Origin: Paraphysomonas bandaiensis
Lineage: Eukaryota; Chrysophyceae
DNA: 64,000 bases
Direction of reading: 5' to 3'
Assembly (NCBI GenBank): GCA_965644295.1
Contig: CBFFRP010000312.1
Location: 33,243 to 97,242 of the forward strand
A program made the position numbers and the translations under genes. Below are positions 24,624-35,624 of the stretch, in pieces. Position 1 is the first letter of the stretch, and the number at the start of each line of letters is the position of its first letter. The notes beneath the pieces were generated by a model, which did no database searches, was not told the origin of the DNA, and saw only the letters and a list, made by a program, of their open reading frames with translations.

Positions 24624-25379
24624 GGATGTTGTGCTTAGTTCAGCACATGGCTATATATACAGACATCTATATGGAGTACATGCTTATATCTGCGATGTGT
24701 ACTGTACACTCCGCGTTACGTTATCAACTATTCCCAGTACGTTGATTATCAAGCCGACAGAGTAGCTGATAGCCAGCCCACCTTCCCCCACTAACAGTTG
24801 TCTTGATGGTCGATATATGTGTATGTGTATGTGTATGTGTGTGTAGAGTCTCTTAGTCCACTGGCACCAAATATTGGCAGCCCTGTCAACCATCTTCAAA
24901 GCACGGAAAGCACCCTTTTTACGGTCCTAAATGGTCAAAAAAGCTTCAAAACATGTGTTTTATAGAAATTCCAATATTTTCAGGAGTTTTAAGTGGTAAG
25001 GAGGACATTGTTGGGGTTTTGTCCTACTCAAGAATACAGTCCATAGAATACAGAGTAATACGTAGAAAATGCTGAGAAATATATCGCCAAATGGCCGTTT
25101 CTTTTAATTGAGTGTATACTGTATGAGTATGTATAAGGTATGTACAGAGCAGTGTGGACTGCTGTATATAGGACTGTATATGTGTGTATGTGTGTATGTA
25201 TGTATCCTCAGCTGTTGTATTGTACACAGAGACTGCTAGACGCATATATAAACAAGAGGAGCCCTCAGCTCAGCTCAGCTCAGAAACAACACACACGAAG
25301 AGATAACCCTGAGAGCACTTCATAACCATCACTAACAAACATAAAGATACAATAATCGTCATAACCCGCTCACTATCAT
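24624..25379. promoter_or_regulatory. Divergent promoter region with TG/TATG repeats
   Basis: Between the channel start (24623, minus) and the next start (25380, plus). It contains GTACTGTAC near 24699, TATGTG runs at 24818-24845 and 25176-25205, and a short CTCAG pentamer repeat at 25262-25282. No gene supported. Confidence 0.35.
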
Positions 25380-27699
25380 ATGAAAATACTTTTAGTGGAC
25401 GCCTTCAGCGACAACAAACAGGGAAAAGATGACTTCCATGAATTTTACGGGTTATTTACTAACATAATACACTCCTGTGGTGATATAGTTGATAATGGGA
25501 GCAGAGATATTATGTGTAGACGTCTAGATAATTTAGGAGATATCGTTCTCGACTGGGAGCACTCGGTTCTATCTCCAGATGCTCAGGCGATAAGTATCGC
25601 ATACGATAAAATTGATGTCATATGTGTGTGCGGAGATATGAAAATATTACCATGGGATCCTCAATGTTTCCAATTGATTACGCTTATTCATATGTCTCAT
25701 CTCCTCGGAACACCAGTGCTGACTTGTGGCTCTGGAGCGTATGCGGCGGTTTATACTGTTGCTACTCAAGGGGCGAGATTTCAGGTACTGAATCATCCAA
25801 CAGGAGATTCCCTGGAGAATCTGAAAAAGTTTCCACGATATTTTAAAGGAACAAGTGCTTATCCATGCGGCTGGCTTGATAATGAAACTGGAGATATGTA
25901 CTCCTATGATCCTTCCTCTCGACATTGGAAAGCAGTGTGCAATATCGGCATTTACAGGTGTGATATCTGGAAAATAGTAGCGGTTGAATGCACTTATTGT
26001 TGTAATAGGTTGGCTTCTAATGGGGAGCCTACTCCTGCCAGATTTCGACCGGTAGCAAAGAAACGAGGGGTGTAAGTTTGAGGCCATTATATACTCCACT
26101 AGTTAATTTTTATTCAGGGAGCACCGACTACACCAATTTCAGAAGCCAGAAACCCCTGGTGATAGAGACTGTCTATTGGTTATTCGCAACAAATTCTTTC
26201 ATCACTTCGCGTTAAAGAATTGTAAAGCACCAGCCATTGTTGCAGTTATGATGGATGGGTGGCATTTCAATGTGGATGGTGGACTGCCCCTTAAATGTGG
26301 AATGGAGGTCTTAGGGGATGGTCCTCATGGACCAATGATGTTCCAGCTCGGTAATAGTTTGCACTTAGCTTTTGCTGTTGACAACAGTTTTTCCTGTGAG
26401 CCAGCAAGAAATATTATCAGGGAATACCTTACGTATACGTTCTCCCGGATCTCCGAGCAAGGTCGTCTCTCTATTGGACTCCACGATTATATATTTGTAC
26501 GAAATGGAGGCGGTATCACGGACTCGGCGAAGTTGTCCCAGCCAATGGCGCGACCACTAAATAATCTCCCAGTGAGATCCAGAGTCAGTGGCGGGCCGAC
26601 ACGTGTGGATCCTCCAGTTATAAAAATGGCCGTCACTCCCAATCCTGTAGTACCGATTCCCGGATCTCCGAGGAAAGGCGCAAATCCCGTTCCACAGCTG
26701 AAGTACGTGCGCAAGCCCAAACATAGCAGACACATTCGATTGCATCAGGTCATCAGTCAATGTTACGGGGAAGTACAGACGAATCGCCTTGAGTCTATTG
26801 CTGCAAAGACTACCCTTGATCAACGATCGGTCTCGCCCACTGTGAGTCTGTTCGACAACCAAAGTACTGATATTTATTCTCACAAAGCCACTCGAAAGAG
26901 TACAAGCGCAAGAAACCATTCCCCACGCAGGGCTCGCTCGCCTAGTGTGGACGCAGAGAATATGCAATGTATGTCGGCCCGAGTTCCCGCCTACAATAGA
27001 ACAGTCATTGGTGTCTCTCGAATCCAGCGACCGTCGAGTTGTACGGGAGTGCGTAGGGAAAACAATAATCGAATCAACTGGTGCAACAAGTGGGAAGACG
27101 TCCGAGCTGTCGATGGTACTATGCAAAAACCACAGGTTTTGGACGAAGCTGGAAATAAGAAAGTGCAACCCGTTATATCTCTTGCCGATGAGGTTCAAAT
27201 GAGCTATCTGCCTGTACAACACCCCAAAGGATCTCTGGAGAGTAGCGACAGCCAGGAACCAGTGCGCACGGTGCGCGTGAGACCCTCAAGTTCTAAACCT
27301 TATTCAACAGCTAAAGCATTCGAACGTCTCGTTGAAGAAGAAAATATGCAGAAAGAATATGTTGGTACATTTAGAGGTGGTTACCTGACACCCTACGAAC
27401 GGGACCGCAAAGAGTACATAAACAGCAAGAAGAATTTTGTCGGAGGTACTTTTAAGTCATACTTTGGAAAGGCTTCAGAGATACCTCTTCGGCAAGAGGG
27501 TGCCATCAGACCAAATGGGCCTTTTCCTCCTCCAATAGATTACCACAAAGATAAAACCTACACTCTTCACGGTTCCTGGAATCCAACCGTAAACGTGTTT
27601 TCTCACGAAAAGGAAGGATTAGAAACCAGAAGTAGTAAACCTGGATTTCGGCGTTCGTATTCCAATATATCGAGGAAGCTCTCTGGTCCTATAGTTTAG
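25380..27699 (+). CDS. Amidotransferase-like domain protein with long basic tail
   Basis: Three exons, about 740 aa: 25380 to about 25952, about 26004 to 26072, and about 26119 to 27699, joined in phase (GIYR, then LASNGEPTPARFRPVAKK, then EHRLHQFQKPETPGDRD). The N-terminal 230 residues have the look of a class I glutamine-amidotransferase or DJ-1-like Rossmann fold. They start MKILLVDAFS. A later IDVICVCGDMKILPWD is followed by HLLGTPVLTCGSGAYAAVYT, where the Cys in a small-residue turn would be the nucleophile elbow. A second conserved-looking part is CKAPAIVAVMMDGWHFNVDG. The last 330 residues are basic and disordered, ending with a compact motif-rich part (FRGGYLTPYERDRKEY, FKSYFGKASEIPLRQEGAIR, YTLHGSWNPTVNVF). 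Such short aromatic motifs are common in axonemal proteins of flagellates, but I cannot name the family. Catalytic activity is uncertain. Confidence 0.65.
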
Positions 27700-29559
27700 A
27701 ACCTGTTAGTGATTGCCATATTGTATATTTCTTTCATAGATTCGTGGTGCTGGGATAGTAATAGCTATAGGATGTCTTAGAGATGGTATATTTGTTTTTA
27801 TCCGAAACTGATATTTGAATGGCATAAATTGAACAATTGAACCCTAAACTTATTCTATAACCCTAATGTCATTGTGATCAACACCTCTTGTCATTTACTA
27901 TTTTTATATTATCGCTAATATCAATCACTATTATCATAGTATTATTATCATATATAGTCGCAATTTTATTCAGTCAATTTATTTCAGATTAACTGTAACA
28001 TAATCCATATCATGCATTGAATTCATATAACATAAGTTTTCAACTTTCAACAACTGTATTTTTTTAACTAGTGGTCATAATTCATAATTACAGCGTTTAA
28101 TTTAAATAGGTAAACCTCAACAGAGGGGTTGAATATCAAGTCTAGTGGTAGTTCATGCAATACTGTTTTCAACTACCGTATTCTACAAGTAACAGTCATA
28201 ATTTGACTTTCAAAGACCTTAAGCTACGAGGGTTGCGAAATAATGAATTGTTAGTTAATTGGCGCAGGTTGTAGTCAATTATAATGGCAAGTTTTGCTTG
28301 CTGTCTCAATTAATTTCACTGCAATTGATTGATGCTTAACTACTTACGTCTATAGCTATACATTAAATAAGCATTATGAAAACGTGGGAATTTAGAGATA
28401 TCTTGGGAAAAACTAGAAGTATTTACAATATTTAAGTAGAAATATTTAAAAGCTATTCTGCTTGTAGTAAAAAGCAAAAGACAACGAAAAATAGTAACTA
28501 CCACATAGCATTCCCAACTGTCATTTCATTATTCCAGAGTCGACGGTGCATACGTTAAAACATAAGTAGCTCTAAATGCGGAGAAGTCATACTCTTGCGT
28601 AAAGCAACTATAACAATCTTAGTTCCACTGAATAATATTTCAACCGTATTGGTTGTGGCATGCAAGTTACATGCTGCGATATCGGGCTTTCTAGTTAGGG
28701 CGTGTTCGCTTCCTCTGCCTGTTACCATCAATCTAACGCTGCGCTGTGTTGACATTTTGATTAGTCACTCAGATTTATCATACTCCTCCTCATTGAGCAA
28801 TTTCTGCCAGGCAAGTGGGGATTCGTTACCAAATTGCATCATCTTCACCTTTGCAACGTTTTCTAAATCCTGTTTACGAACTCTATAAGGCTTTCATATA
28901 ATATTTTATTAGCTTTGATCTGAAAATAGTACTCAACCTGGTGTTCGTGTCAATACATCTTTTAATTGCTTAGAAGTAAGCAAAAAACTCAACAGACGGA
29001 TTCAACATCACATCTAGTATTAGTTCGCTTAAAGCTATGTGTCCACGGTGTCCACAACTGCATTCTTAATTTAAGTGCCTCAAAATACAGTATTTAATAG
29101 CTTACAAATAAGCAGAACTCCAACAGTTACATATATAATATTGATAGTGGAGTGCTCTTCACACAATACTTTGGCAGGCATCTCTAACGATCAGCGCATA
29201 TATTACACTAGCAACATACTGTGACGATAAGAATCTGCTTGTCGACAATTATGTTTAATTCTTGTTAGCAATATTCAAACTTCCATAATCCAAGCCAATA
29301 CCCGTAAAAGGTAATAGAAAAAGCTGAGTAAGTAAAAATAATACCCCAATTCAGTACTTCCAATATGATCAAAAAATTTCAGAAATACATGGAAACAGCG
29401 CCTTTCAAAAAGGGCATCAATAGATAAGTACTGTGTCATTATCGACAGGTTTTACTTTAGGCTCCGATGACATAGCCAATTAGTAATACATTTTCAATAT
29501 TGTGCGTTTCTGTTATGTAGTAGCCACAATATCGACATTGAACTGGAAATATCTAACCA
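27700..29559. other. Long AT-rich intergenic region with faint degenerate repeats
   Basis: About 1.9 kb without a supported gene, between convergent genes. Two diverged stretches starting near 28113 and 28984 share CTCAACAGA..GGTTGAATATCA-like and TAGTTC blocks, suggesting old repeat copies. The open frame at 28595-28888 (plus) has no partner exon and unremarkable content. Confidence 0.4.
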
Positions 29560-32269
29560 TTATTCATTATTATACGACATACGTGTGCGATCTGTTGAAG
29601 GACTGTGATCAGTGGCGGAGGGTGTTGGCCGCTGATGATGCGGAGTGGTTGTGGATGTTGCGGACGATAAAGGCGACAGCTCCTCTGGGGGGGATGCAAA
29701 ACGGCTAAGACTATCATCTGGCTCAACTATGCCCATAAGATAGGTGTGACACATTGATGTAACGCCTTCCCAAAATCGTCTGCGCAAATATAAATTATCA
29801 AGAAATTAGTATATCAAGGAAGACCTGTAGTCAGCTATTCTCTCGCGAAATCGAGCCATTAGCTTAGGGTTCCTCGCAAAAGCTATAAAGTGTTCGGCGT
29901 GTTGACCCTTCTTTGTGAGGGCATCTAGCACTATCTCAGTTTTCGCCCAGAAAGCTCCCAGCTGTTCCAAAATGAGATCCACCTAACCAACACATGTTAT
30001 TGATATTATTAAAATGACAGGACACGATGTTTTACGACCTTTCTAAGCATGCCAAGTGCATTGTCCATTTGAGATTCATCATTCGCACCGTCGTGCTGCT
30101 CACTCAGCCCTTGCGCATACCGAGTCATGATACCATCGCCGTTTCCACTATCACCTGTATCGACGTCCATATCCCCAGAATCATCACCACGGCCAGAGGG
30201 CTGGTTGACAGGAGGCTTACGCGGAGAAAGTCCAGCACCTATAATCACCTCATCCACATCGGAGCTGTGCCCACTTGATTCACTCCGGCATCCCTCACTA
30301 CGGGGGCGAGAATTAACTCGTCTTTGTGCATGAGAGCTCGGATGACTTATAAGTAGCCCGCGCTCACGCCAAGAGTCCTGGCCGAACAGATTCATGAAAA
30401 GATCCAAAATGGCGTTACCAGATATAGTGGAATCTCCTGCTTGCTCTTGCAAGTTTTTCATCGCATCTCTTAGTGCCTGCACGTCAATTGTGGTCGATCC
30501 AAGTGTAGCACCTCCAAGAGAGGAAAGCGATTGAGAGTTCAGTTTCTGATGGTGATGGTAGTTGGATATGTCCAGAATGTGCTGTAACTTAGATATTGAA
30601 TTTCGATTGGCACTCTGCGTCTTACTCACGAGAATCAGCAGTTCACTCACCCATTGTCGCACCATGTTAAAAAAATCTACTGCCAATTGAGGTTCGCCTT
30701 CCTCTACTGCCAGCTCGAGATCAGGGAACATATTCAACACGGCCAACGCAGTCTGCTCGATCTTGCGCAACATTTTCGTGCTGTCCGATATCTGTTGCCG
30801 ACACATTACCGCGGCCGTGCGGACATGTGAGGCAAGCTCCACATCATTTGCATAGTATTTATGCGCCTTTTCAAAACACATGGCAATGTTTCTTTGCAGG
30901 TGAAGTAGGGGTGCCAGAGGAAGGTGTCCTTCCACTCCGCTATAGTTACAAGGACCAGGTCCTACTGCAACACCTATATCCATACCAGTACCCCATGACG
31001 AAAATTGAGAGACAGAGTCGACTCCCGATGATGTTAAAGGATTCTTAGAAATGGATACGCCTGGTGGAAGGCGATAGGTGGACTTGCTCGGTGGAGTGGA
31101 CAACCGACCACGCACATGTTGTGAGTATCGGTCACTGAGTACCATATCTAAAACATCATTGCCATGCGTTCCTCTAGGAGACATGTGAGTAGGGTGGGTA
31201 GGTACTCTTCCAGAATTCTGCATTCGGTAAGACTCCAGCCACTCGTGATGCAAAGCATCAGCAGCCCCTAAGCGAACATCTGTCTCGTAGCACATAAGTC
31301 CTTGGATCAAATTTTTCACTTCAGAAGACTTGTCACTCCAAAGTGCAGGCGGTAACCGGAGAACCACCCGGCCTTGTCTTCCAACATTATGGTCGAATTC
31401 AGGAAAGCGTGCCACAATCATCACATATAACACAGCACCGAGGCTCCAACAATCTGCAGGTGGTCCGTACGTTCCACCAATGCCCTTTGCGGTGAACTCC
31501 ACCTCGGGAGCTAGGTAACACGGTGTGCCTGTATACAACTCATATCAGTGGTGGTAAAAATAATACACACACTCGCCCACGTACCAACAAAAGTCTTGGC
31601 GGCTGAACCTAATCCTGCATGCTTCGATAGACCGAAGTCTAACAGCTTCGCCACTGGTAACCCTGTGCGAGGGTCTGGTTCGTTGAGTATCAGGATGTTT
31701 TCAGGCTTTATGTCCCTACAAACCATCTTTCATCAACCCATAACAAAGGAAATATAAATTCACCTGTGAATAATATCCATGGAATGAAGATGCTGCAATG
31801 CACTGGCAATTTGGGCGAATATCGGCTTCGCATCTTCTTCGGAAAAATATTTCCTTTCGAGAATAACGTCGAAGAGTTCCCTACCGGGTGCATACTCCAT
31901 CACTACCATGAGTTGGTCTACAGACTCAAAAACTTCAACAAATTGTATTATGTTTGGGTGACGCAATCGTCGCATAATATCTACTTCTCGACGGAGTCGC
32001 ATTGGGTTAAACTTCTCTCGCAAACGAAGGGGCCGTAGATCGATTACTTTCACTGCATACATTTCTCCAGTGAATTTATTCTTGCATTGATACACCACAG
32101 AAAATCCCCCGCGACCAATTTCAGACAGTCTTTCATAAGATGAGTCGAAGTTATCTCGTGATGTCGACAGCACCGGCTCGAAACCAGAGGGCCTCTCATC
32201 CACAGAGGGCTCTGAGGTGTCGTTGTACCCATTAAAATACGGAGGAGAATTAGTTGGAGATGATATCAT
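29560..32269 (-). CDS. CAMK-group protein kinase, CHK2-like
   Basis: Ser/Thr kinase, about 750 aa, in five exons. Kinase motifs in order: GRGGFSVV, catalytic Lys in MYAVKVIDLRPL, MRRLRHPNIIQF, MVVMEYAPGRELFDVI, catalytic loop IIHRDIKPEN (split by an intron near 31762-31715), LLDFGLSKHAGLGSAAKTFV, GTPCYLAPE, DCWSLGAVLYVMI. The NEPDPRTG insert before DFG and the DCWSLG motif are most like CHK2/Rad53-type CAMKs, but no FHA domain precedes the kinase; only about 45 residues do. No EF hands follow, so it is not a CDPK. After the kinase come about 380 residues with helical segments (for example VELASHVRTAAVMCRQQISD and KNLQEQAGDSTISGNAILDL) and acidic, Ser-rich linkers, ending in a short Thr/Pro/His-rich tail. 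All catalytic residues are intact. Role in DNA-damage signalling is not established by sequence alone. Confidence 0.88.
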
Positions 32270-32951
32270 ATGCAGATGTGTGTTTCACTCGTATTTGACG
32301 GATATAAGTATATATATAGGATCAATCCAATACCACTGTAGACTATAGTTACTGTTTATCCCTTACATAAAACACGCACTGGAGGCTAACACTACGCTTA
32401 TGACACTATCACACATCCTCATATACACTATAATCAAGATGATATGACGCTATAGCCTGTGGATCATAATATCACTGCCACTGATGATGCCATCGTCTCT
32501 CTACGATAGTGTTCATACGATAGTATTCTCGTCTTCTCCACACTTCATCTCCACTTATACTTTCTACGACATATTCCTTGAAATTTACGGTCAAGATACC
32601 AGTAGAAATTGGACAACTGGATTATGTGAAAAACAGGGTATTTTCATTAAATATAGGGCTTTTTAGATTGTATATGGGACTACAGCATATACAGAATACG
32701 TACTGCACACCAGCTACACTCGTATTCGTTATTCTGTTCTTCTGAATATTCAGTGCTGTATTTCCAACAATGTTTGAAATTCATGAGTTTTTTAGAGTTA
32801 TCAGTATAAAACCCCAAACTATGTGATGTTTGCTGTAGATTTGTCATGTAGTCAGCTCAGCGTGGTCCGGAGCAACACCCCCATACCATACATACTGCCT
32901 TTGCTCGCCTATAACCCACGTATATTATCTGTTAAAAAGAATTGTTGCATC
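32270..32951. promoter_or_regulatory. Divergent promoter region, kinase and FKBP
   Basis: 680 bp between the starts of the CHK2-like kinase (minus) and FKBP (plus). AT-rich with TATATATAGG near 32311. No gene or clear motif array seen. Confidence 0.3.
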
Positions 32952-33441
32952 ATGGGATTCGAGAAGACAATTATTAAAGAAGGTGAGTGTAGGGAGGGTG
33001 TAGTTTTACATGGCTAAGCTTTGGTATGTTTCAGGGAACGGAGTGTGCCCCTCTGTCAACGATAAAGTTACAGTGCACTGCACTGGGTTTGGAAAGAATG
33101 GAGATTTGAACGAGAAGGTATACGTAATTAAAATATATTAAATATTTTGATTGGGAATGTTTGAAGTTCTGGAGCACTAAAGATCCTGGACAACAGCCAT
33201 TCACTTTCTCAATAGGATTGGGGCAAGTGATCAAAGGGTGGGACGAAGGTGTTCTGACCATGGTATTTATGCTTATCCAGGTTTTTGTTTTGTCTCACAC
33301 GATATTTTGCAGAGTATTGGTGAGGTTGCGAGAATACATTGTTCTCCTGACTATGCCTATGGCGCCGGCGGCTTTCCTGCATGGGGAATTATGCCCAACA
33401 GTGAATTAGTTTTTGAGATTGAGGTGTTGTCTATTGCATAA
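32952..33441 (+). CDS. FKBP12-type peptidyl-prolyl isomerase
   Basis: Small cytosolic prolyl isomerase that binds FK506/rapamycin in its family. Four exons: 32952-32982, 33035-33117, 33167 to about 33261, and about 33313-33441, giving about 108 aa, the normal size of FKBP12. Family landmarks are [46 protein letters not shown] and [15 protein letters not shown] followed by [10 protein letters not shown]. The active-site aromatic residues (Trp of KGWDEG, Tyr of DYAYG) are present. The chosen start fits [11 protein letters not shown], as in protist FKBPs. The FWSTKDPGQ insertion is typical of stramenopile/alveolate FKBP12. Nothing is missing. Target proteins cannot be told from sequence. Confidence 0.95.
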
Positions 33442-33933
33442 AGACTTCTACCTCATGTGTCGTCATTATTCTGAAGTCATGAAGTGAATAATACTTGGTA
33501 ATATGAAGAAATCTACTATCATGATGAGATCTGTCTCATTGATGATTATAAATTCAATAAAAGCCAAACCTAAATTTTAGGTGTTGATTCTATGACTTTA
33601 AATCACCCCTCCTATACTATATCTGAAAATATGTTTTGTGCCGCAATACTAGTCACTCAACCGCTAACTGTGCCATGTGCCAGACATTGTGTGTATTGTC
33701 GGTTAGTGTGCAACTCTGGAAGTGAGTTTGGATACTAGCTAAGCAATCTATGTATAAAGTGATAACCGTTGTATTGAGATAGCAATACGTGTCAAAAAAA
33801 TATACACCTACGATTCCTCAGATAATTACTTAAATGGACGTACTCCTGCGTATATTCCAAAATACATTGAGTTTTGTCACATTATAAAATATCTACACAC
33901 AATTCCTGCTACACAATCATTGAAGCCGCGAAA
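33442..33933. other. Short intergenic region between convergent genes
   Basis: 490 bp, AT-rich, between the FKBP and dioxygenase-like stop codons. An AATAAA at 33557 may act in 3' end formation of FKBP mRNA. Nothing else seen. Confidence 0.4.
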
Positions 33934-34918
33934 TTAGTAAGAAACCTGGGCAAGAGTGACTTCGTCACTGCATGTGAACCATTCACACTGGAGCCAGATG
34001 AGGAAATCTAAATCCAATGGAACCTGCTGCTTAATCCACAGTGCTCGCTTGGAAGGGTCATGATCTGTTGTATATCGTTAGTAAAATAGAAGCATAGAAA
34101 CAGAAGTTGTGTAATTAATGACAACATGCTCGTGCTTCAAAGACTAAACAAGATGTTACATATTTAAGCCACGCGTACCTCCAACCATATAACCAGTGTT
34201 GGGATGAAAGAGAACTTCAAATTCACCATGGTTTGCAGTCATCCAGGCGACTGTTTGGGCTAACAGTTCGTTGGGTAGGTAGACACCCCACTGGCCTGTG
34301 GTGTAACAACACTTATTATCGATAGCGGTGCTATAAAGTTATAACTAATAGTGCATATAATATACACGTAAACCTCACAGCTTTAACAAAAGTATATACA
34401 TTATGGCCATACTTACCGTAAGGATGGGGTCCGTCAACACCATAGAAAGGATCCCAGACACACATTCCTAAAGAGAAATGAGAAACGCGGATTGTAGTGC
34501 TCAAGCATTTACCTTTGGTGCATGTATCAAATGGACCACCCATAAAACAATCGTCTGAGCAAGTTTCAATACTGAAAGTGGAAATAAATTCATCACGAAG
34601 GGCTAAGCTTCTGGCCGTGACATTTTCGTCTTCATGGAAGAAGTATACGTGAATATGCCATGAATAGTATGTCAATGGTTCATCTTCCGACATTGGCTTG
34701 CGGAGCTGCGGGTGGTAGTCGACAGGAGTCTGACCAGGGAGCGGGGGAAAAAACAAGTCCTTGGAAGCGGTGTCTGTGTTTGACGGAAGGACAACATCAC
34801 GATATGAAGGTTTGTGTGAAATTCCTTTCGAAGCTTTGTAGGCCTTGTATATGTCCGACAGCTCCTGATGACAGAAGCCGAGTGAAACAATGGCAAATAA
34901 CAGCACAGAACGGATCAT
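33934..34918 (-). CDS. Secreted DOPA 4,5-dioxygenase-like protein
   Basis: Ring-cleaving, non-haem-iron dioxygenase-like fold of the DOPA-dioxygenase family (Pfam PF08883 type). Four exons in phase: 34918 to about 34513, about 34470-34417, about 34302-34183, about 34066-33934. The total is about 235 aa. A signal peptide is clear at the N-terminus (MIRSVLLFAIVSLGFCHQ). Family landmarks are YYSWHIHVYFFHEDENVTAR, the block MCVWDPFYGVDGPHPYGQWG, LPNELLAQTVAWMTANHGEF and then EVLFHPNTGYMVGGDHD, which is followed by KRALWIKQQVPLDLDFL. The HIHVYF and HPNTG histidines match the presumed metal ligands. Secretion and the extra cysteines (CSDDCFMGGPFDTC and a Cys near the end) are unlike the cytosolic fungal and bacterial forms. 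Substrate unknown; a phenolic is expected from the family. Confidence 0.8.
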
Positions 34919-35624
34919 TCCAAAGATATTTGTATTTCTTTACAGAAATTGTTAAATGAACCTATGCTGAGGATACAGCACCGGCCCACACTTATCTATA
35001 TACTCTACACCACTGGCTGCAGATGCATGCACGTATACCTATACAGAGTGGTGTTTTTGTATATCGGCAGATCTGCCGATTCAGGATACTCTTTTTTTAA
35101 TTGATCAGAAGTGACGTAATTTTTTTTGTAACTTACTTAAAACGGATCTACGTACAATACAGTAAAGTACAGTACATTACAAGATATGCCTACAGCTGTA
35201 CTGTGTATGTATGTATGTATGTATGTATGTATGTATGTATGTATGTATGTATGTATGTATGTATGTATGTATGTATGTATGTATGTATGTATGTATGTAT
35301 GTATGTATGTATCTCTGTAGGTATGTATGTATGTATGTATGTATGTATGTATGTATGTATGTATGTATGTATGTATGTATGTATGTATGTATGTATGTAT
35401 GTATGTATGTATGTATGTATGTATGTATGTATGTATGTATGTATGTATGTATGTATGTATGTATGTATGTATGTATGTTTCATACAATATTAATCAGTTG
35501 ACTGTCTGACACTATCACATATCTCCCCCACACTCAGAGCATCGTACTTATCCACATGAAACCCTAACCTACATCCAAGCTACCACTCCTCTGTGGTGTT
35601 TGAGTCTTCATACAGTAATATAAC
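34919..35624. promoter_or_regulatory. Divergent promoter region with long TATG array
   Basis: Between the dioxygenase-like gene (minus) and MOK (plus). It holds the TATG array annotated separately and GTACAGTAC at 35167-35175. Same layout as the divergent promoter at 12112-13000. Confidence 0.4.
35204..35477. repeat. (TATG)n microsatellite, about 68 units
   Basis: About 270 bp of TATG repeat interrupted once at about 35311-35321 (ATCTCTGTAGG). Same sequence class and position type as the array at 12322-12622. It produces spurious MYVC/HTYI open frames on both strands. Confidence 0.98.

Noticed and set aside
29560-32269. Calcium-dependent protein kinase (CDPK)
   Set aside because: No EF hands or junction domain follow the kinase; the insert and motifs fit CHK2-like CAMKs better.
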